Shown: piece after piece, positions 1 to 8,093 of the stretch
Position numbering within the stretch: position 1 is the stretch's first letter
How the letters are laid out: each line of letters opens with the position of its first letter
Source of the DNA: Chloroflexota bacterium
GTDB taxonomy: Bacteria > Chloroflexota > Anaerolineae > Aggregatilineales > Phototrophicaceae
Direction: 5' to 3'
NCBI GenBank assembly: GCA_026707225.1
Contig: JAPOXG010000096.1
Coordinates: forward strand, 1-32,213
Length of the DNA: 32,213 nt
The notes under the pieces: generated by a model
Told to the model about the DNA's origin: nothing
The model's database searches: none
What the model saw: only the letters and a program-made list of their open reading frames with translations
Translations under genes and position numbers: made by a program

Positions 1-1608
1 TTCGACTTCAAATCCCGCCGCTCCATGATCAGCGCCCGCCGCGGCATGGTCGGCGCCAGCAACCCGCTGGCCGCGCAAGCCGGTCTCAATATCCTGCGCC
101 AGGGCGGCAACGCAGCCGACGCCGCCGTCGCCACATCGGCGATGATGAATGTGATGGATCCGGGTTCCTGCGGGGTCGGCGGCGATTGCTTCGCGCTTTA
201 CTTCGACGCCGAGACCAAGCGAGTGACCGCTTTGAACGGCAGCGGACGCGCGCCGCAGGCATTAACGTTAGACGCGGTTCGCGCGCTCGGCTGGGAGAAG
301 ATGAATCCCCGTCACGCGCATTCCGTCACCGTTCCGGGAGCGGTGCGTGGCTGGCACGATCTGCTGCGGCGGCACGGAACGTTGACGCTTGCTGATGTGC
401 TGCCAGACGCCATCCACTATGCGGGGGAGGGCTTTCCAACCGCGCCAGTCGTGGGTTACCGCTGGCAGCATTCAGGCGCCTTCCTGCGCCGCGCCGCCAA
501 TGCTGAGGAATACCTGCCTAATGGCGTGCCGCCTAAAGCGGGGCAGGTGATCCGCTTGCCTGGCCTGGCGAAGACCCTGCGCGCCATCGCCGAGGGTGGA
601 CCAGAAGCCTTCTACACCGGTCCAATTGCCGAAGCCATCGTGTCATCTCTGCGGGAACAGGGCGGCCTCATGACGCTGGACGACCTGAAGCATCACCACT
701 CCACCTGGGACAAACCAATTCAAGCGGACTATCGCGGCATCACCGTCTACGAGTGCCCACCCAATGGGCAAGGGCTGACCGCGCTCATCGCGCTCAACAT
801 CGCCGAGAAATTTGATCTCAGGGCGCTCCCTTGGGATTCGCCGGAGCGCATCCATCTGATGGTGGAGAGCATGCGTCTGGCTTGGGCTGACGCGCAGGAA
901 TACATTGCCGACATGAGCCGGGCTGATGTTCCGGTTGATGCGCTGCTAAGCAAGGAATACGCGGCTGCGCGAGCGGCGCTCATCCATCCCTACTACGCCG
1001 CTGATCCGCCGCCGGCGCCGGGCGAATTACCGGGCGGTTCCGACACGATTTATTTGAGCGTGGTCGATGGCGCCGGCAACGCCTGCTCCTTCATAAAGAG
1101 CCTGTACATGGGCTTCGGCGTCGGCATTGTGGCGAAGGGCACGGGCGTCTGGCTGCAGAATCGCGGCGCTGGCTTCTCGCTCGCGCCGGGGCATCGCAAC
1201 GCCCTGGAGCCGGGCAAGCGCCCCTACCACACCATCATTCCCGGTATGGCGCTGAAGGACGGCGCGCTTTGGGCCAGCTTCGGCGTCATGGGCGGATTCA
1301 TGCAGCCCCAAGGGCACTTTCAGGTGATCAGCGCCATGGTCGATGACGAACTCAATCCGCAGGAGGCGCTGAATCGCCCGCGCTGGCAGGTCAATGGTGG
1401 CGATCCTGGCGGAAACCTCCTGATTGAAGAAGGCACGCCGTTTAAGACAATGGCGGATCTGGCCGAACGCGGGCATCGGATCCAGCCGGAAGCGGGACTG
1501 GGACGCGGCAACTTCGGGCGCGGGCAGATCATCCGCTACGACCCCGAATCCGGCGTCATGCACGGCGGCAGCGAACCCCGCGCTGATGGGCAAATCGCTG
1601 CCTTCTAG
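1..1608 (+). CDS. Gamma-glutamyltranspeptidase family protein (5' end cut by window)
   Basis: Member of the Ntn-hydrolase GGT family, whose members autocleave into two subunits and transfer or hydrolyse gamma-glutamyl groups of glutathione-like substrates. The frame is open to the window edge and reads FDFKSRRS before the first Met at nt 25; this matches the usual GGT N-terminus (about 'F-x-S-R-R-S'), so the real start lies just upstream. Visible family features are GMVGASNPLAAQAG, ILRQGGNAADAAVA, and the small-subunit start DTIYLSVVD. Its Thr (codon at nt 1045-1047) aligns with the catalytic N-terminal Thr. The usual Thr-Thr-His there reads Thr-Ile-Tyr. About 535 residues are visible, a normal length. 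No signal peptide can be judged. The exact substrate is unknown; many such homologues are not true glutathione hydrolases. Confidence 0.9.
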   Translation, partial: FDFKSRRSMISARRGMVGASNPLAAQAGLNILRQGGNAADAAVATSAMMNVMDPGSCGVGGDCFALYFDAETKRVTALNGSGRAPQALTLDAVRALGWEKMNPRHAHSVTVPGAVRGWHDLLRRHGTLTLADVLPDAIHYAGEGFPTAPVVGYRWQHSGAFLRRAANAEEYLPNGVPPKAGQVIRLPGLAKTLRAIAEGGPEAFYTGPIAEAIVSSLREQGGLMTLDDLKHHHSTWDKPIQADYRGITVYECPPNGQGLTALIALNIAEKFDLRALPWDSPERIHLMVESMRLAWADAQEYIADMSRADVPVDALLSKEYAAARAALIHPYYAADPPPAPGELPGGSDTIYLSVVDGAGNACSFIKSLYMGFGVGIVAKGTGVWLQNRGAGFSLAPGHRNALEPGKRPYHTIIPGMALKDGALWASFGVMGGFMQPQGHFQVISAMVDDELNPQEALNRPRWQVNGGDPGGNLLIEEGTPFKTMADLAERGHRIQPEAGLGRGNFGRGQIIRYDPESGVMHGGSEPRADGQIAAF

Positions 1609-1778
1609 CCCGTCCTCCACTTACACAGAAACTGTGTAGGGGCGACCTAGTAGGTCGCCCGCCGAAGCGCGAAAATGATGGGGCGACCGTTCATCAGCAT
1701 GTGGCAATTTGTCACGAAACCGATTAACCTACTTCTGCGTCCGATTTCACGATAAGTCCAATAGGGAGGATTCACCTA
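1609..1778. other. Intergenic region with palindromic repeat and SBP ribosome binding site
   Basis: A 170-nt spacer. It holds a perfect palindromic repeat (nt 1640-1660), a degenerate second half (GGGGCGACCG near nt 1680), and a strong Shine-Dalgarno AGGGAGGA about 8 nt before the ATG at nt 1779. No convincing -35/-10 pair was found. Confidence 0.6.
1636..1660. repeat. GGGCGA-type palindromic repeat, copy 1
   Basis: GTAGG leads into GGGCGACCTA, one central G, then TAGGTCGCCC: a perfect 10-bp inverted repeat (nt 1640-1649 and 1651-1660). It is followed by GCCGAAGCGCGAAAAT, and a near-identical tail follows the copy at nt 9963-9984, so the repeat unit is longer than the hairpin. Confidence 0.85.
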
Positions 1779-3050
1779 ATGTTTGTCAAAAGAGCAATCT
1801 TTATGACGCTCCTGCTTCTCATTGCCGTCGCGCCGTCACTCGCCCAAGACGTCACCACCCTCACCTGGCTGACGCTCGGCTGGCCCGCCGAAGCACTCAT
1901 CGAAGAGTTTGAAGCGCGCAATCCCGATATCAAGGTCGAAGCGGAACAGATCGGCTTCAACGATCTCTTCGCGCAAATCCAGGTAAGGTTGGGCGCTGGC
2001 TCGGCTGTGCCCGATGTCATCGCGGTTGATGTGCCCCTGGTCTCGGGTTATGCCCTGCGCAACTGGCTGCTGCCGCTTGATCCCGTCTTCACCGGCGACG
2101 AAGTGGAAGACTGGCTGCCGGCCGCAGTGAATGCCGGCTCCTACGAAGGCACGCTCTACGCCGCGCCGATCAGCACCTCGACGCAGTTGCTTTTCTACAA
2201 CAAGGGCTGCTTTGACCGGATCGGCATGGAGCCGCCAGGCGCCGATGACCGCCTGACCTGGGAAGAAATCGCCGAGATAGCCCAAGAGTTGACCTTTGAT
2301 GATGACGACGACGGCACACCCGATGTTTGGGGCTTCATCTGGGAGCAGATGGTGCGCATCTATCAGTTGCAGGCGCTGCCGGAATCGCTCGGCGGGGACG
2401 CCATCGGCGAAGACGGCTTGTCCGTTGACGGCGTGATCAATTCGCCCGAGTGGATCGAAGCCTTCACCTACTATTACAATATGTTCAACGTCTGGAATGC
2501 GGCGCCGCAAGGTGAGGAATTCTGGCCCCCCGATATCTTTGAGACTGGCAATATCTGCATGTTCGTCGGCGGTCCCTGGAATATCCCGCGCTTCGCAAAT
2601 AACGCTGATCTCGAAATCGAATGGGGCGTCTCAAGACATCCCTACTTCGCAGACGGCGTGGCAGCCACGCCAACCGGCAGTTGGCATATCGGCGTGAACG
2701 CCAACACTGAAAACGTTGACGCGGCGACCAAGTTCGTCCACTTCATCTCCACCGGCGAGGGCGCTGAACTCTGGTGGCGCGAAGGCAGCGGCGATTTCCC
2801 CGCCCAGCAATCGGTGCTGGCGCTCTTCGCCACCGAAGCCGAATTTGATGAATTGCCCATGTCCTATATGCGCACCGCCGCCGACGAAGCGACCGTTAAT
2901 CCGAGACCGCGCGCCGTCACCGTGGGCTTCCTGGAATACGAGCAGATCTTGCAGAACATCTTCCAGGACATTCGCAATGGCGCCGATGTTGAAGATTCAC
3001 TGAATCTGGCCGTCCAGCGTATCGAAAGCGAAATGGCCAAGTATCGTTAG
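1779..3050 (+). CDS. Sugar ABC transporter substrate-binding protein (family 1)
   Basis: A 423-residue extracellular solute-binding protein of the maltose/multiple-sugar type. It captures a sugar outside the membrane and delivers it to the two permeases encoded next. The N-terminus is a signal peptide (Lys4-Arg5, hydrophobic core, SLA at 20-22) with predicted signal peptidase I cleavage before Gln23; no lipobox Cys is present. The mature start QDVTTLTW closely resembles that of the two binding proteins downstream. Typical family stretches include ETGNICMFVGGPWN and the C-terminal helical region ending SEMAKYR. The start is fixed by AGGGAGGA 8 nt upstream. The ligand cannot be read from sequence; a di- or oligosaccharide is most likely from the family. 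Confidence 0.92.
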   Translation: MFVKRAIFMTLLLLIAVAPSLAQDVTTLTWLTLGWPAEALIEEFEARNPDIKVEAEQIGFNDLFAQIQVRLGAGSAVPDVIAVDVPLVSGYALRNWLLPLDPVFTGDEVEDWLPAAVNAGSYEGTLYAAPISTSTQLLFYNKGCFDRIGMEPPGADDRLTWEEIAEIAQELTFDDDDDGTPDVWGFIWEQMVRIYQLQALPESLGGDAIGEDGLSVDGVINSPEWIEAFTYYYNMFNVWNAAPQGEEFWPPDIFETGNICMFVGGPWNIPRFANNADLEIEWGVSRHPYFADGVAATPTGSWHIGVNANTENVDAATKFVHFISTGEGAELWWREGSGDFPAQQSVLALFATEAEFDELPMSYMRTAADEATVNPRPRAVTVGFLEYEQILQNIFQDIRNGADVEDSLNLAVQRIESEMAKYR

Positions 3051-3230
3051 ATCAAGTGAAATCTGCAGACACAGGCGCGACAATGCCGCCCACGCAGAAT
3101 ACCTTGGATCCCGCCATGTTTAGCTCCCTCTCCCTGATTTCTCGGGGAGGGGGCCGGTGGGTGGGGTTGATTTTCCGCAAGGTTAACAGGGGCGAGAATT
3201 GTCTCGCCCTCTTCCTTTTCAAGACCTGCC
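3051..3230. repeat. SBP-permease spacer carrying two hairpin repeats
   Basis: This 180-nt spacer between binding protein and permease holds two GC-rich inverted repeats. The first is CCCTCTCCC/GGGGAGGGGG (nt 3126-3153, imperfect). The second is GGGCGAGA/TCTCGCCC (nt 3190-3197 and 3202-3209, perfect 8 bp, ATTG loop), a variant of the GGGCGA family. Either could form an mRNA stem-loop that protects the upstream binding-protein message or reduces read-through into the permeases. No promoter seen. Confidence 0.7.
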
Positions 3231-4094
3231 ATGCGCCTTAGCCGACACATCATCCCCTACCTTTTCCTCACGCCAGCGCTTGTGTTGCTAATCGTATTCA
3301 ACTTGGCGCCGACCATCGCCACCCTGGTGGAAAGCGCCTTTGTGCTCTCGCTGCGCAGCGGCGAACGCGTCTTCGCCGGCTTCGCCAACTACAATCGCAT
3401 CTTCAACGATCCGGTTTTCTGGAAGTCCTTGCAGGTCACCATCGTATTCAGCCTGTTGGTGAACCCGATCCAGATTCTCCTGGCGCTTTGTCTCTCCATT
3501 CTGATCAACCAAAAGCTGCCCGGCATCGGCCTCTTCCGCAGCATCTACTTGCTGCCCATCGCCGTCTCGCTCAACGTCACCGCCATCGTCTGGGGGCTGA
3601 TGCTCGACCAGAACTCGGGCATGATCAACGGCATACTGACGCAGTGGGGCATAGCGCGGCAGCCCTTCCTGCACTCTGTCGATCAAGCGCTGTGGTCCAT
3701 CATAGTCATCGCATCATGGATCGGCGTGCCACTGTGGAGCCTGTTCATCCTCGCCGGCTTACAAAACATCCCGCCGTCTGTGCTGGAAGCCGCAAAGATC
3801 GACGGCGCCAACGCCTGGCAATCCTTCACCAAAATTACGCTGCCGCTGCTCCGTCGTGTGCTTGCATTTGTGCTGGTCGCCGATACCGTAGCCAACTTCC
3901 TGATGTTCGCGCCTATTCTCCTGCTGACAAATGGCGGACCGCAGCTATCGACTAATCTCATCATGTACGAGACCTATCGCCGCGGCTTCCTCTATGGCGA
4001 TCTTGGCGCGTCCTCCGCCATGCTGTCGGTGATGCTGGTCATCGTCTTTATCATTATCGGCGTCGAATTGTATGTCTTGCGCGGGCAGGACTAG
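3231..4094 (+). CDS. Sugar ABC transporter permease, MalF type
   Basis: A 287-residue inner-membrane permease of the binding-protein-dependent (MalF/UgpA-like) family, with about six hydrophobic segments beginning at residues 8-28. The cytoplasmic EAA loop that docks the ATPase is visible as EAAKIDGANAWQSFTKITLP. It lies after the binding protein and 18 nt before the second permease, so the three form one importer. No clear Shine-Dalgarno precedes the ATG (GACCTGCC-ATG); translation may rely on coupling or an unstructured leader. No ATP-binding subunit is encoded nearby, so a shared MsmK-type ATPase elsewhere is inferred. Confidence 0.92.
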   Translation: MRLSRHIIPYLFLTPALVLLIVFNLAPTIATLVESAFVLSLRSGERVFAGFANYNRIFNDPVFWKSLQVTIVFSLLVNPIQILLALCLSILINQKLPGIGLFRSIYLLPIAVSLNVTAIVWGLMLDQNSGMINGILTQWGIARQPFLHSVDQALWSIIVIASWIGVPLWSLFILAGLQNIPPSVLEAAKIDGANAWQSFTKITLPLLRRVLAFVLVADTVANFLMFAPILLLTNGGPQLSTNLIMYETYRRGFLYGDLGASSAMLSVMLVIVFIIIGVELYVLRGQD

Positions 4095-4112
4095 CGTTTC
4101 AGCTGATCAGAC

Positions 4113-5015
4113 ATGTCTCAACTGGCGACAGATAACGCATCGACGCAGGACCGGGTGATCGTAAAGAAAAACGTCAAACCCGTAACTTCCTATCTGTGGC
4201 CAGCACTTGTATACGTCTTGCTAATTCTCGGCGTTATCATCGTCGTTGTGCCCCTGATGTGGGCATTTGCCGCCTCCTTCACGCCCAATCACAAGGTCTT
4301 CGAATACGCCTATCCCTTTTCCTGGCGCGCCCTCTTCCCAGTGAATTTCACAATGGAAGCCTACGACAACCTCTTCGAGCGCGGATTCGGGCGCGCAGTT
4401 GGGAATACTTTTTTCCTCGCCATCGCCACTGTGATCATCGGCGGGGCGGCCAATGCGCTGGCCGGTTTCGCCTTTGGACGATTTGAGTTCCGCGGCAAGC
4501 AGTTTCTCTTTCTCGCCGCCATCATGCTTACATTTATGGTGCCGGTTGATCTGACGGCGATACCGCGATATATCCTGGTCAATAACTTCGGCTGGATCAA
4601 CACTTGGCAGGGCTTGCTGGTGCCCGGCTTGGCCAACAGCCTGGTGATTTTCCTCTTTCGCCAATTCTTTGCCGAGATCCCACAGGAATTGATCGACGCC
4701 GCGCGCGTGGACGGCGCATCCTGGCTGCGCGTTCTGGTCAGCATCATCCTGCCGATTTCCAAGCCCGTGCTGGTCGCCGCCGGCTTGCTGATGTTCATCA
4801 GCCAGTGGAATTCCTTCTTCTGGCCCCTGCTCATTGCCCCGCGCCAAGAGATGCGCGTCGTGCAAGTCGAGATTTCGCTGGCGATCGGCCAATACGGCAC
4901 AGTCTGGAATGAACTGCTGGCAGGCTCCATGATCGCTGCCATCGTGCCCATCCTGCTGGTCATGCCCTTTCAACGCTATTATGTTCAGGCGATAACCGGC
5001 ACTGGTTTGGAATAG
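4113..5015 (+). CDS. Sugar ABC transporter permease, MalG type
   Basis: A 300-residue second permease (MalG/UgpE-like). A cytoplasmic N-terminal tail of about 28 residues is followed by a first membrane span (about residues 29-53) and further spans to the C-terminus QAITGTGLE, which is typical of MalG-type proteins. The EAA loop reads DAARVDGASWLRVLVSIILP. It pairs with the permease encoded at nt 3231-4094 to form the membrane channel. The gene ends the first importer cassette; a 291-nt gap follows before the second one. Confidence 0.92.
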   Translation: MSQLATDNASTQDRVIVKKNVKPVTSYLWPALVYVLLILGVIIVVVPLMWAFAASFTPNHKVFEYAYPFSWRALFPVNFTMEAYDNLFERGFGRAVGNTFFLAIATVIIGGAANALAGFAFGRFEFRGKQFLFLAAIMLTFMVPVDLTAIPRYILVNNFGWINTWQGLLVPGLANSLVIFLFRQFFAEIPQELIDAARVDGASWLRVLVSIILPISKPVLVAAGLLMFISQWNSFFWPLLIAPRQEMRVVQVEISLAIGQYGTVWNELLAGSMIAAIVPILLVMPFQRYYVQAITGTGLE

Positions 5016-5306
5016 CCCCTCCGATTCATTTGCAAAACGCTACATCTTCGCAATGCTCAGGGAATGAAGCCGCCCAAACAAAAATACTTGCGCAATCGGT
5101 TTTCCATGCGTTATTATTTTCCAATAGCTTATGTTTTTGCGCTTTCTGGTATAAAATTTCCCCGCAGTGGAGTAAATCATTGTGCTAGACCAGTCCAGCG
5201 TAAGCGCGAATTGCGGAAAAATGTGAGCCAGCGCAATGACGTGAGAGCTACTGGACGCACACAATTCTGTGGTCAAATTGTTCGGCCGTACCGGTGAGGA
5301 GGAAAC
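5016..5306. other. Intergenic region upstream of second importer
   Basis: A 291-nt spacer with lower GC than its surroundings (AT-rich at nt 5075-5165). It holds a possible extended -10 promoter at nt 5147-5157 and a strong GAGGAGGA ribosome site just before the ATG at nt 5307. No palindromic repeat of the GGGCGA type and no credible gene were seen. Confidence 0.5.
5147..5157 (+). promoter_or_regulatory. Possible extended -10 promoter for the second importer operon
   Basis: TGGTATAAAAT contains an extended -10 (TG-n-TATAAA) in the AT-rich part of the spacer. No good -35 lies 15-19 nt upstream (best TTATGT or GCTTAT). A start site near nt 5162 would give a leader of about 145 nt before the binding-protein gene. 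Tentative. Confidence 0.35.
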
Positions 5307-6602
5307 ATGAAAGGCATAAAGATTCTTTTTGCGATCGCACTTCTGATATTGGCGCTTGCGCCCGTCGGCGCGCAAGATGTCACCACCGTCTCCATGTGGT
5401 TTGGCGAAGGCTCCACGCTGGATTGCTGGGGTCCCATCATGCTGGAATTCAATGAAGTCGACCCATCGATCCAGTTGGAAATCGTGCCGCAGGCGGATAC
5501 CTGGAATGTCACCCGCACCGCTGTCGCTGGCGGCGGCGGACCGGACATCGTCCGTACGCCCGGTCCCTCCTTCGTCTACGAAATGGCGCAGGCGGGCTTG
5601 ATCCTGCCCATGGACGCCTTCGCTGACGAAATGGGCTGGGGCGATTTCTTCTTCGATTGGGCGCTTGACCTGGGCTTGGTCGAAGGCCAGCTCTACAGCC
5701 TTTCCGATGAACTCGAAACCCTGCTGCTCTATTACAACACGGACGTCTTTGAGGCGAACGGCTGGACGCCGCCCGATACGATTGACGAATTGAACGCCCT
5801 GGCTGAAGAAGTCGCCGCAGCCGGTTACATCGTCTTCTCGCATGGCAACGCCAGCTGGCGCCCGTCGAACGAATGGTTCGTCGGCGAATACATGACCCAG
5901 ATCGGCGGTCCCCACAACGTCTACAAGGCACTCACCGGGCAGATCCCCTGGACGGACGAAAGCATGGTGAATGCGATGGAAGTCCTCGACGCGCACATGC
6001 AGGCGGGTTGGTATGGCGGCGGCATCGATCTCTACTTCACCAACGACGGCGCGACCCGCCGGTCGATGTTCGCCGATGGCACAGCAGCCATGAATATCGA
6101 AGGCAGTTGGGCCATCCGCAGCTTGGGCGAATACTTCGGCGAGACGGGCCAGGATTGGGATTGGGCGCCCGTACCCAGCCATGACGGCACTGATTACTTC
6201 ACCATCGGCATGGGCAACACCAGCTCCATCAACGCCAACAGCCCCCATCCCGAAGCGGCGGCGCAGTTCCTGACCTGGTACTTCTCCCCAGCTACGCAGG
6301 GCAAGATGCTCACCAATTGCCGCAAGGGACCGGCTCCGGTAACCATTTCAGAAGAAGTCATGGGCGAGCTTGACCCGCGCATCGCCCGCGTCTATGCCGA
6401 GCTGTCAGACGCCTCCGCCAACGACCGCTACGGTTACACCACCTGGACTTTCTGGCCGCCCAAGAGCGATGTCTACATCTATGAAGAGGTAGAACGCGTC
6501 TGGACTGGAGAAATCACCGTCATGGATTATCTCGAAGGCTTGAACGAACTCTTCGCCGAAGAGCTAGCCGCCGGTGATATTCCACCGATTCCAGCCCGCT
6601 AA
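5307..6602 (+). CDS. Sugar ABC substrate-binding protein, tandem copy A
   Basis: A 431-residue extracellular solute-binding protein. The signal peptide ends VGA (20-22) with predicted cleavage before Gln23; no lipobox. The mature start is QDVTTVSMWF. Two Cys (in STLDCWGP and MLTNCRKGP) are conserved in the neighbouring copy. Aromatic, acidic stretches such as GWGDFFFDWALDLG and YTTWTFWPPKSDVYIYEE suggest a carbohydrate-binding cleft. It is followed 114 nt later by a close paralogue, and then by one pair of permeases. The start is supported by GAGGAGGA 6-7 nt upstream and by its match to the paralogue. Ligand unknown. Confidence 0.93.
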   Translation: MKGIKILFAIALLILALAPVGAQDVTTVSMWFGEGSTLDCWGPIMLEFNEVDPSIQLEIVPQADTWNVTRTAVAGGGGPDIVRTPGPSFVYEMAQAGLILPMDAFADEMGWGDFFFDWALDLGLVEGQLYSLSDELETLLLYYNTDVFEANGWTPPDTIDELNALAEEVAAAGYIVFSHGNASWRPSNEWFVGEYMTQIGGPHNVYKALTGQIPWTDESMVNAMEVLDAHMQAGWYGGGIDLYFTNDGATRRSMFADGTAAMNIEGSWAIRSLGEYFGETGQDWDWAPVPSHDGTDYFTIGMGNTSSINANSPHPEAAAQFLTWYFSPATQGKMLTNCRKGPAPVTISEEVMGELDPRIARVYAELSDASANDRYGYTTWTFWPPKSDVYIYEEVERVWTGEITVMDYLEGLNELFAEELAAGDIPPIPAR

Positions 6603-6614
6603 AGCAGCTAAGCC

Positions 6615-6645
6615 GGCGCTGGCTGTCATCAAGGCGGTCAGCGCC
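6615..6645 (+). promoter_or_regulatory. Stem-loop after binding protein A
   Basis: GGCGCTG (6615-6621) and CAGCGCC (6639-6645) form a 7-bp stem around a 17-nt loop, 12 nt after the stop codon and before the next ribosome site. No U-tract follows, so an mRNA-stabilising intercistronic hairpin is more likely than a terminator. Confidence 0.45.
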
Positions 6646-6716
6646 TCTTCAGCGCAAGACGATTGCGAAGAATACCTTTCGACCGTCACATGTTCAAATA
6701 CTCCAAAGGAGGAGAC

Positions 6717-8012
6717 ATGAAACACATCAAGATTCTTTTTGCGATTGCAGTACTAGTCATGGCGCTTGCGCCCGCCGGCGCGCAAGACGTCACCACCGTT
6801 TCCATGTGGTTCAGCGAAGGTTCAACGCTCGACTGCTGGGGTCCCCTAATGTTGGAATTCAATGACATCGACCCGTCGATCCAGTTGGAAATCGTGCCGC
6901 AGGCTGATACCTGGAATGTCACGCGCACCGCAGTCGCTGGCGGCGGCGGACCCGACATCGTTCGTACCCCCGGTCCCTCCTTCGTCTACGAAATGGCGCA
7001 GGCGGGCTTGATTCTGCCCATGGACGCCTTCGCTGACGAAATGGGCTGGGGCGATTTCTTCTTCGACTGGGCGCTCGATCTCGGCTTGGTCGACGGCCAA
7101 CTTTACAGCCTTTCCGATGAGCTCGAAACGCTAGTCATGTATTACAACGTCGAAGTCTTTGAAGAGCATGGCTGGACCCCGCCCGATACGATGGAAGAAC
7201 TGAACGCCCTGGCCGAAGAGGTCGAGGCGGCCGGTCTCACCGTCTTCTCGCATGGCAACGCCAGTTGGCGCCCCACCAACGAGCATTTCGTGGGCGAATA
7301 CTGGACGCAGGTCGCTGGACCGCACAAAGTCTATCAGGCGCTTTCCGGTGAAATTCCCTGGACCGACGAGAGCTTGGTGGAAGCCATCGAACTCCTGGAC
7401 GCGCACATGCAAGCTGGTTGGTATGGCGGCGGCGTCGATCTCTACTTCACCAACGATGGCGTTTATCGTCGTACTTCGCTGGCTGAGGGCTCCGCGGCCA
7501 TGAATATCGAAGGCAGCTGGGCCATCCGCGGCACAGTCGATTACTTCGGCGAGTCGGGCATGACCTGGGATTGGGTGCCGGTGCCCAGCCATGACGGCAC
7601 CGATTACTTCACCATCGGTATGGGCAACACCAGCTCCATCAACGCCAACAGCCCTCATCCGGAAGCGGCGGCGCAATTCCTGACCTGGTATTTCTCTCCC
7701 GCGACCCAGGGCAAGATGCTCACCAACTGCCTGAAGGGGCCGGCCCCGGTTGCCATTGGCGAGGATGTGCTGGGCGCGCTTGACCCGCGCATCGCTCGGA
7801 TCTATGCCGCGCTGTCGGACGCCTCCGCCAACGATCGCTACGGTTACACCACCTGGACCTTCTGGCCGCCCAAGAGCGACGTCTACATCTACGAAGAAAT
7901 CGAGCGCGTCTGGACCGGCGAAATCACCGCGATGGAGTATTCGGAAGGCTTGCAAGAGCTCTTTGCTGAAGAGCTCGCCGCCGGCGATATTCCACCGATT
8001 CCAACCCGCTAA
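6717..8012 (+). CDS. Sugar ABC substrate-binding protein, tandem copy B
   Basis: A 431-residue paralogue of the protein encoded at nt 5307-6602, with the same length and architecture. An upstream in-frame Met at nt 6663 exists, but AAAGGAGGAGAC directly precedes the ATG at nt 6717, and that start aligns exactly with copy A (MKHIKILF versus MKGIKILF). The signal peptide ends AGA with Gln23 next. Residues about 23-137 and 286-431 are almost the same as in copy A. The central block of about 138-285, expected to contribute to the ligand cleft and hinge, differs much more. This suggests two related ligands feeding one permease pair. Confidence 0.93.
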   Translation: MKHIKILFAIAVLVMALAPAGAQDVTTVSMWFSEGSTLDCWGPLMLEFNDIDPSIQLEIVPQADTWNVTRTAVAGGGGPDIVRTPGPSFVYEMAQAGLILPMDAFADEMGWGDFFFDWALDLGLVDGQLYSLSDELETLVMYYNVEVFEEHGWTPPDTMEELNALAEEVEAAGLTVFSHGNASWRPTNEHFVGEYWTQVAGPHKVYQALSGEIPWTDESLVEAIELLDAHMQAGWYGGGVDLYFTNDGVYRRTSLAEGSAAMNIEGSWAIRGTVDYFGESGMTWDWVPVPSHDGTDYFTIGMGNTSSINANSPHPEAAAQFLTWYFSPATQGKMLTNCLKGPAPVAIGEDVLGALDPRIARIYAALSDASANDRYGYTTWTFWPPKSDVYIYEEIERVWTGEITAMEYSEGLQELFAEELAAGDIPPIPTR

Positions 8013-8026
8013 AGCTGAGTTTGATA

Positions 8027-8055
8027 GCGCCGGCCGTCTCCACGGCGGCTGGCGC
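8027..8055 (+). promoter_or_regulatory. Stem-loop after binding protein B
   Basis: Outer arms GCGCC (8027-8031) and GGCGC (8051-8055) with inner arms GCCGT (8033-8037) and ACGGC (8042-8046) around a 4-nt loop. It sits between the binding-protein stop and the permease ribosome site, the same place as the hairpin after copy A, but with a different sequence. It is probably a stability or attenuation element. Confidence 0.4.
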
Positions 8056-8093
8056 CATTTCCTCTCCTCCGTCGTACAGGAAAGGCAAGCACC

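Noticed and set aside
1027..1620. Long open frames on the opposite strand of real genes (for example 1027-1620, 5040-6248, 7131-7955, 9918-11231, 22106-23557 on minus; 28395-29693 on plus)
   Set aside because: They mirror well-supported genes, lack family motifs and are explained by high GC with few stop codons on the complementary strand.
5064..5297. 77-residue open frame upstream of binding protein A
   Set aside because: AT-rich spacer translation with no Shine-Dalgarno and no recognisable composition; it covers the likely promoter.
6663..6716. Upstream Met as start for binding protein B
   Set aside because: AAAGGAGGAG directly precedes the Met at nt 6717, and copy A begins at the equivalent place.
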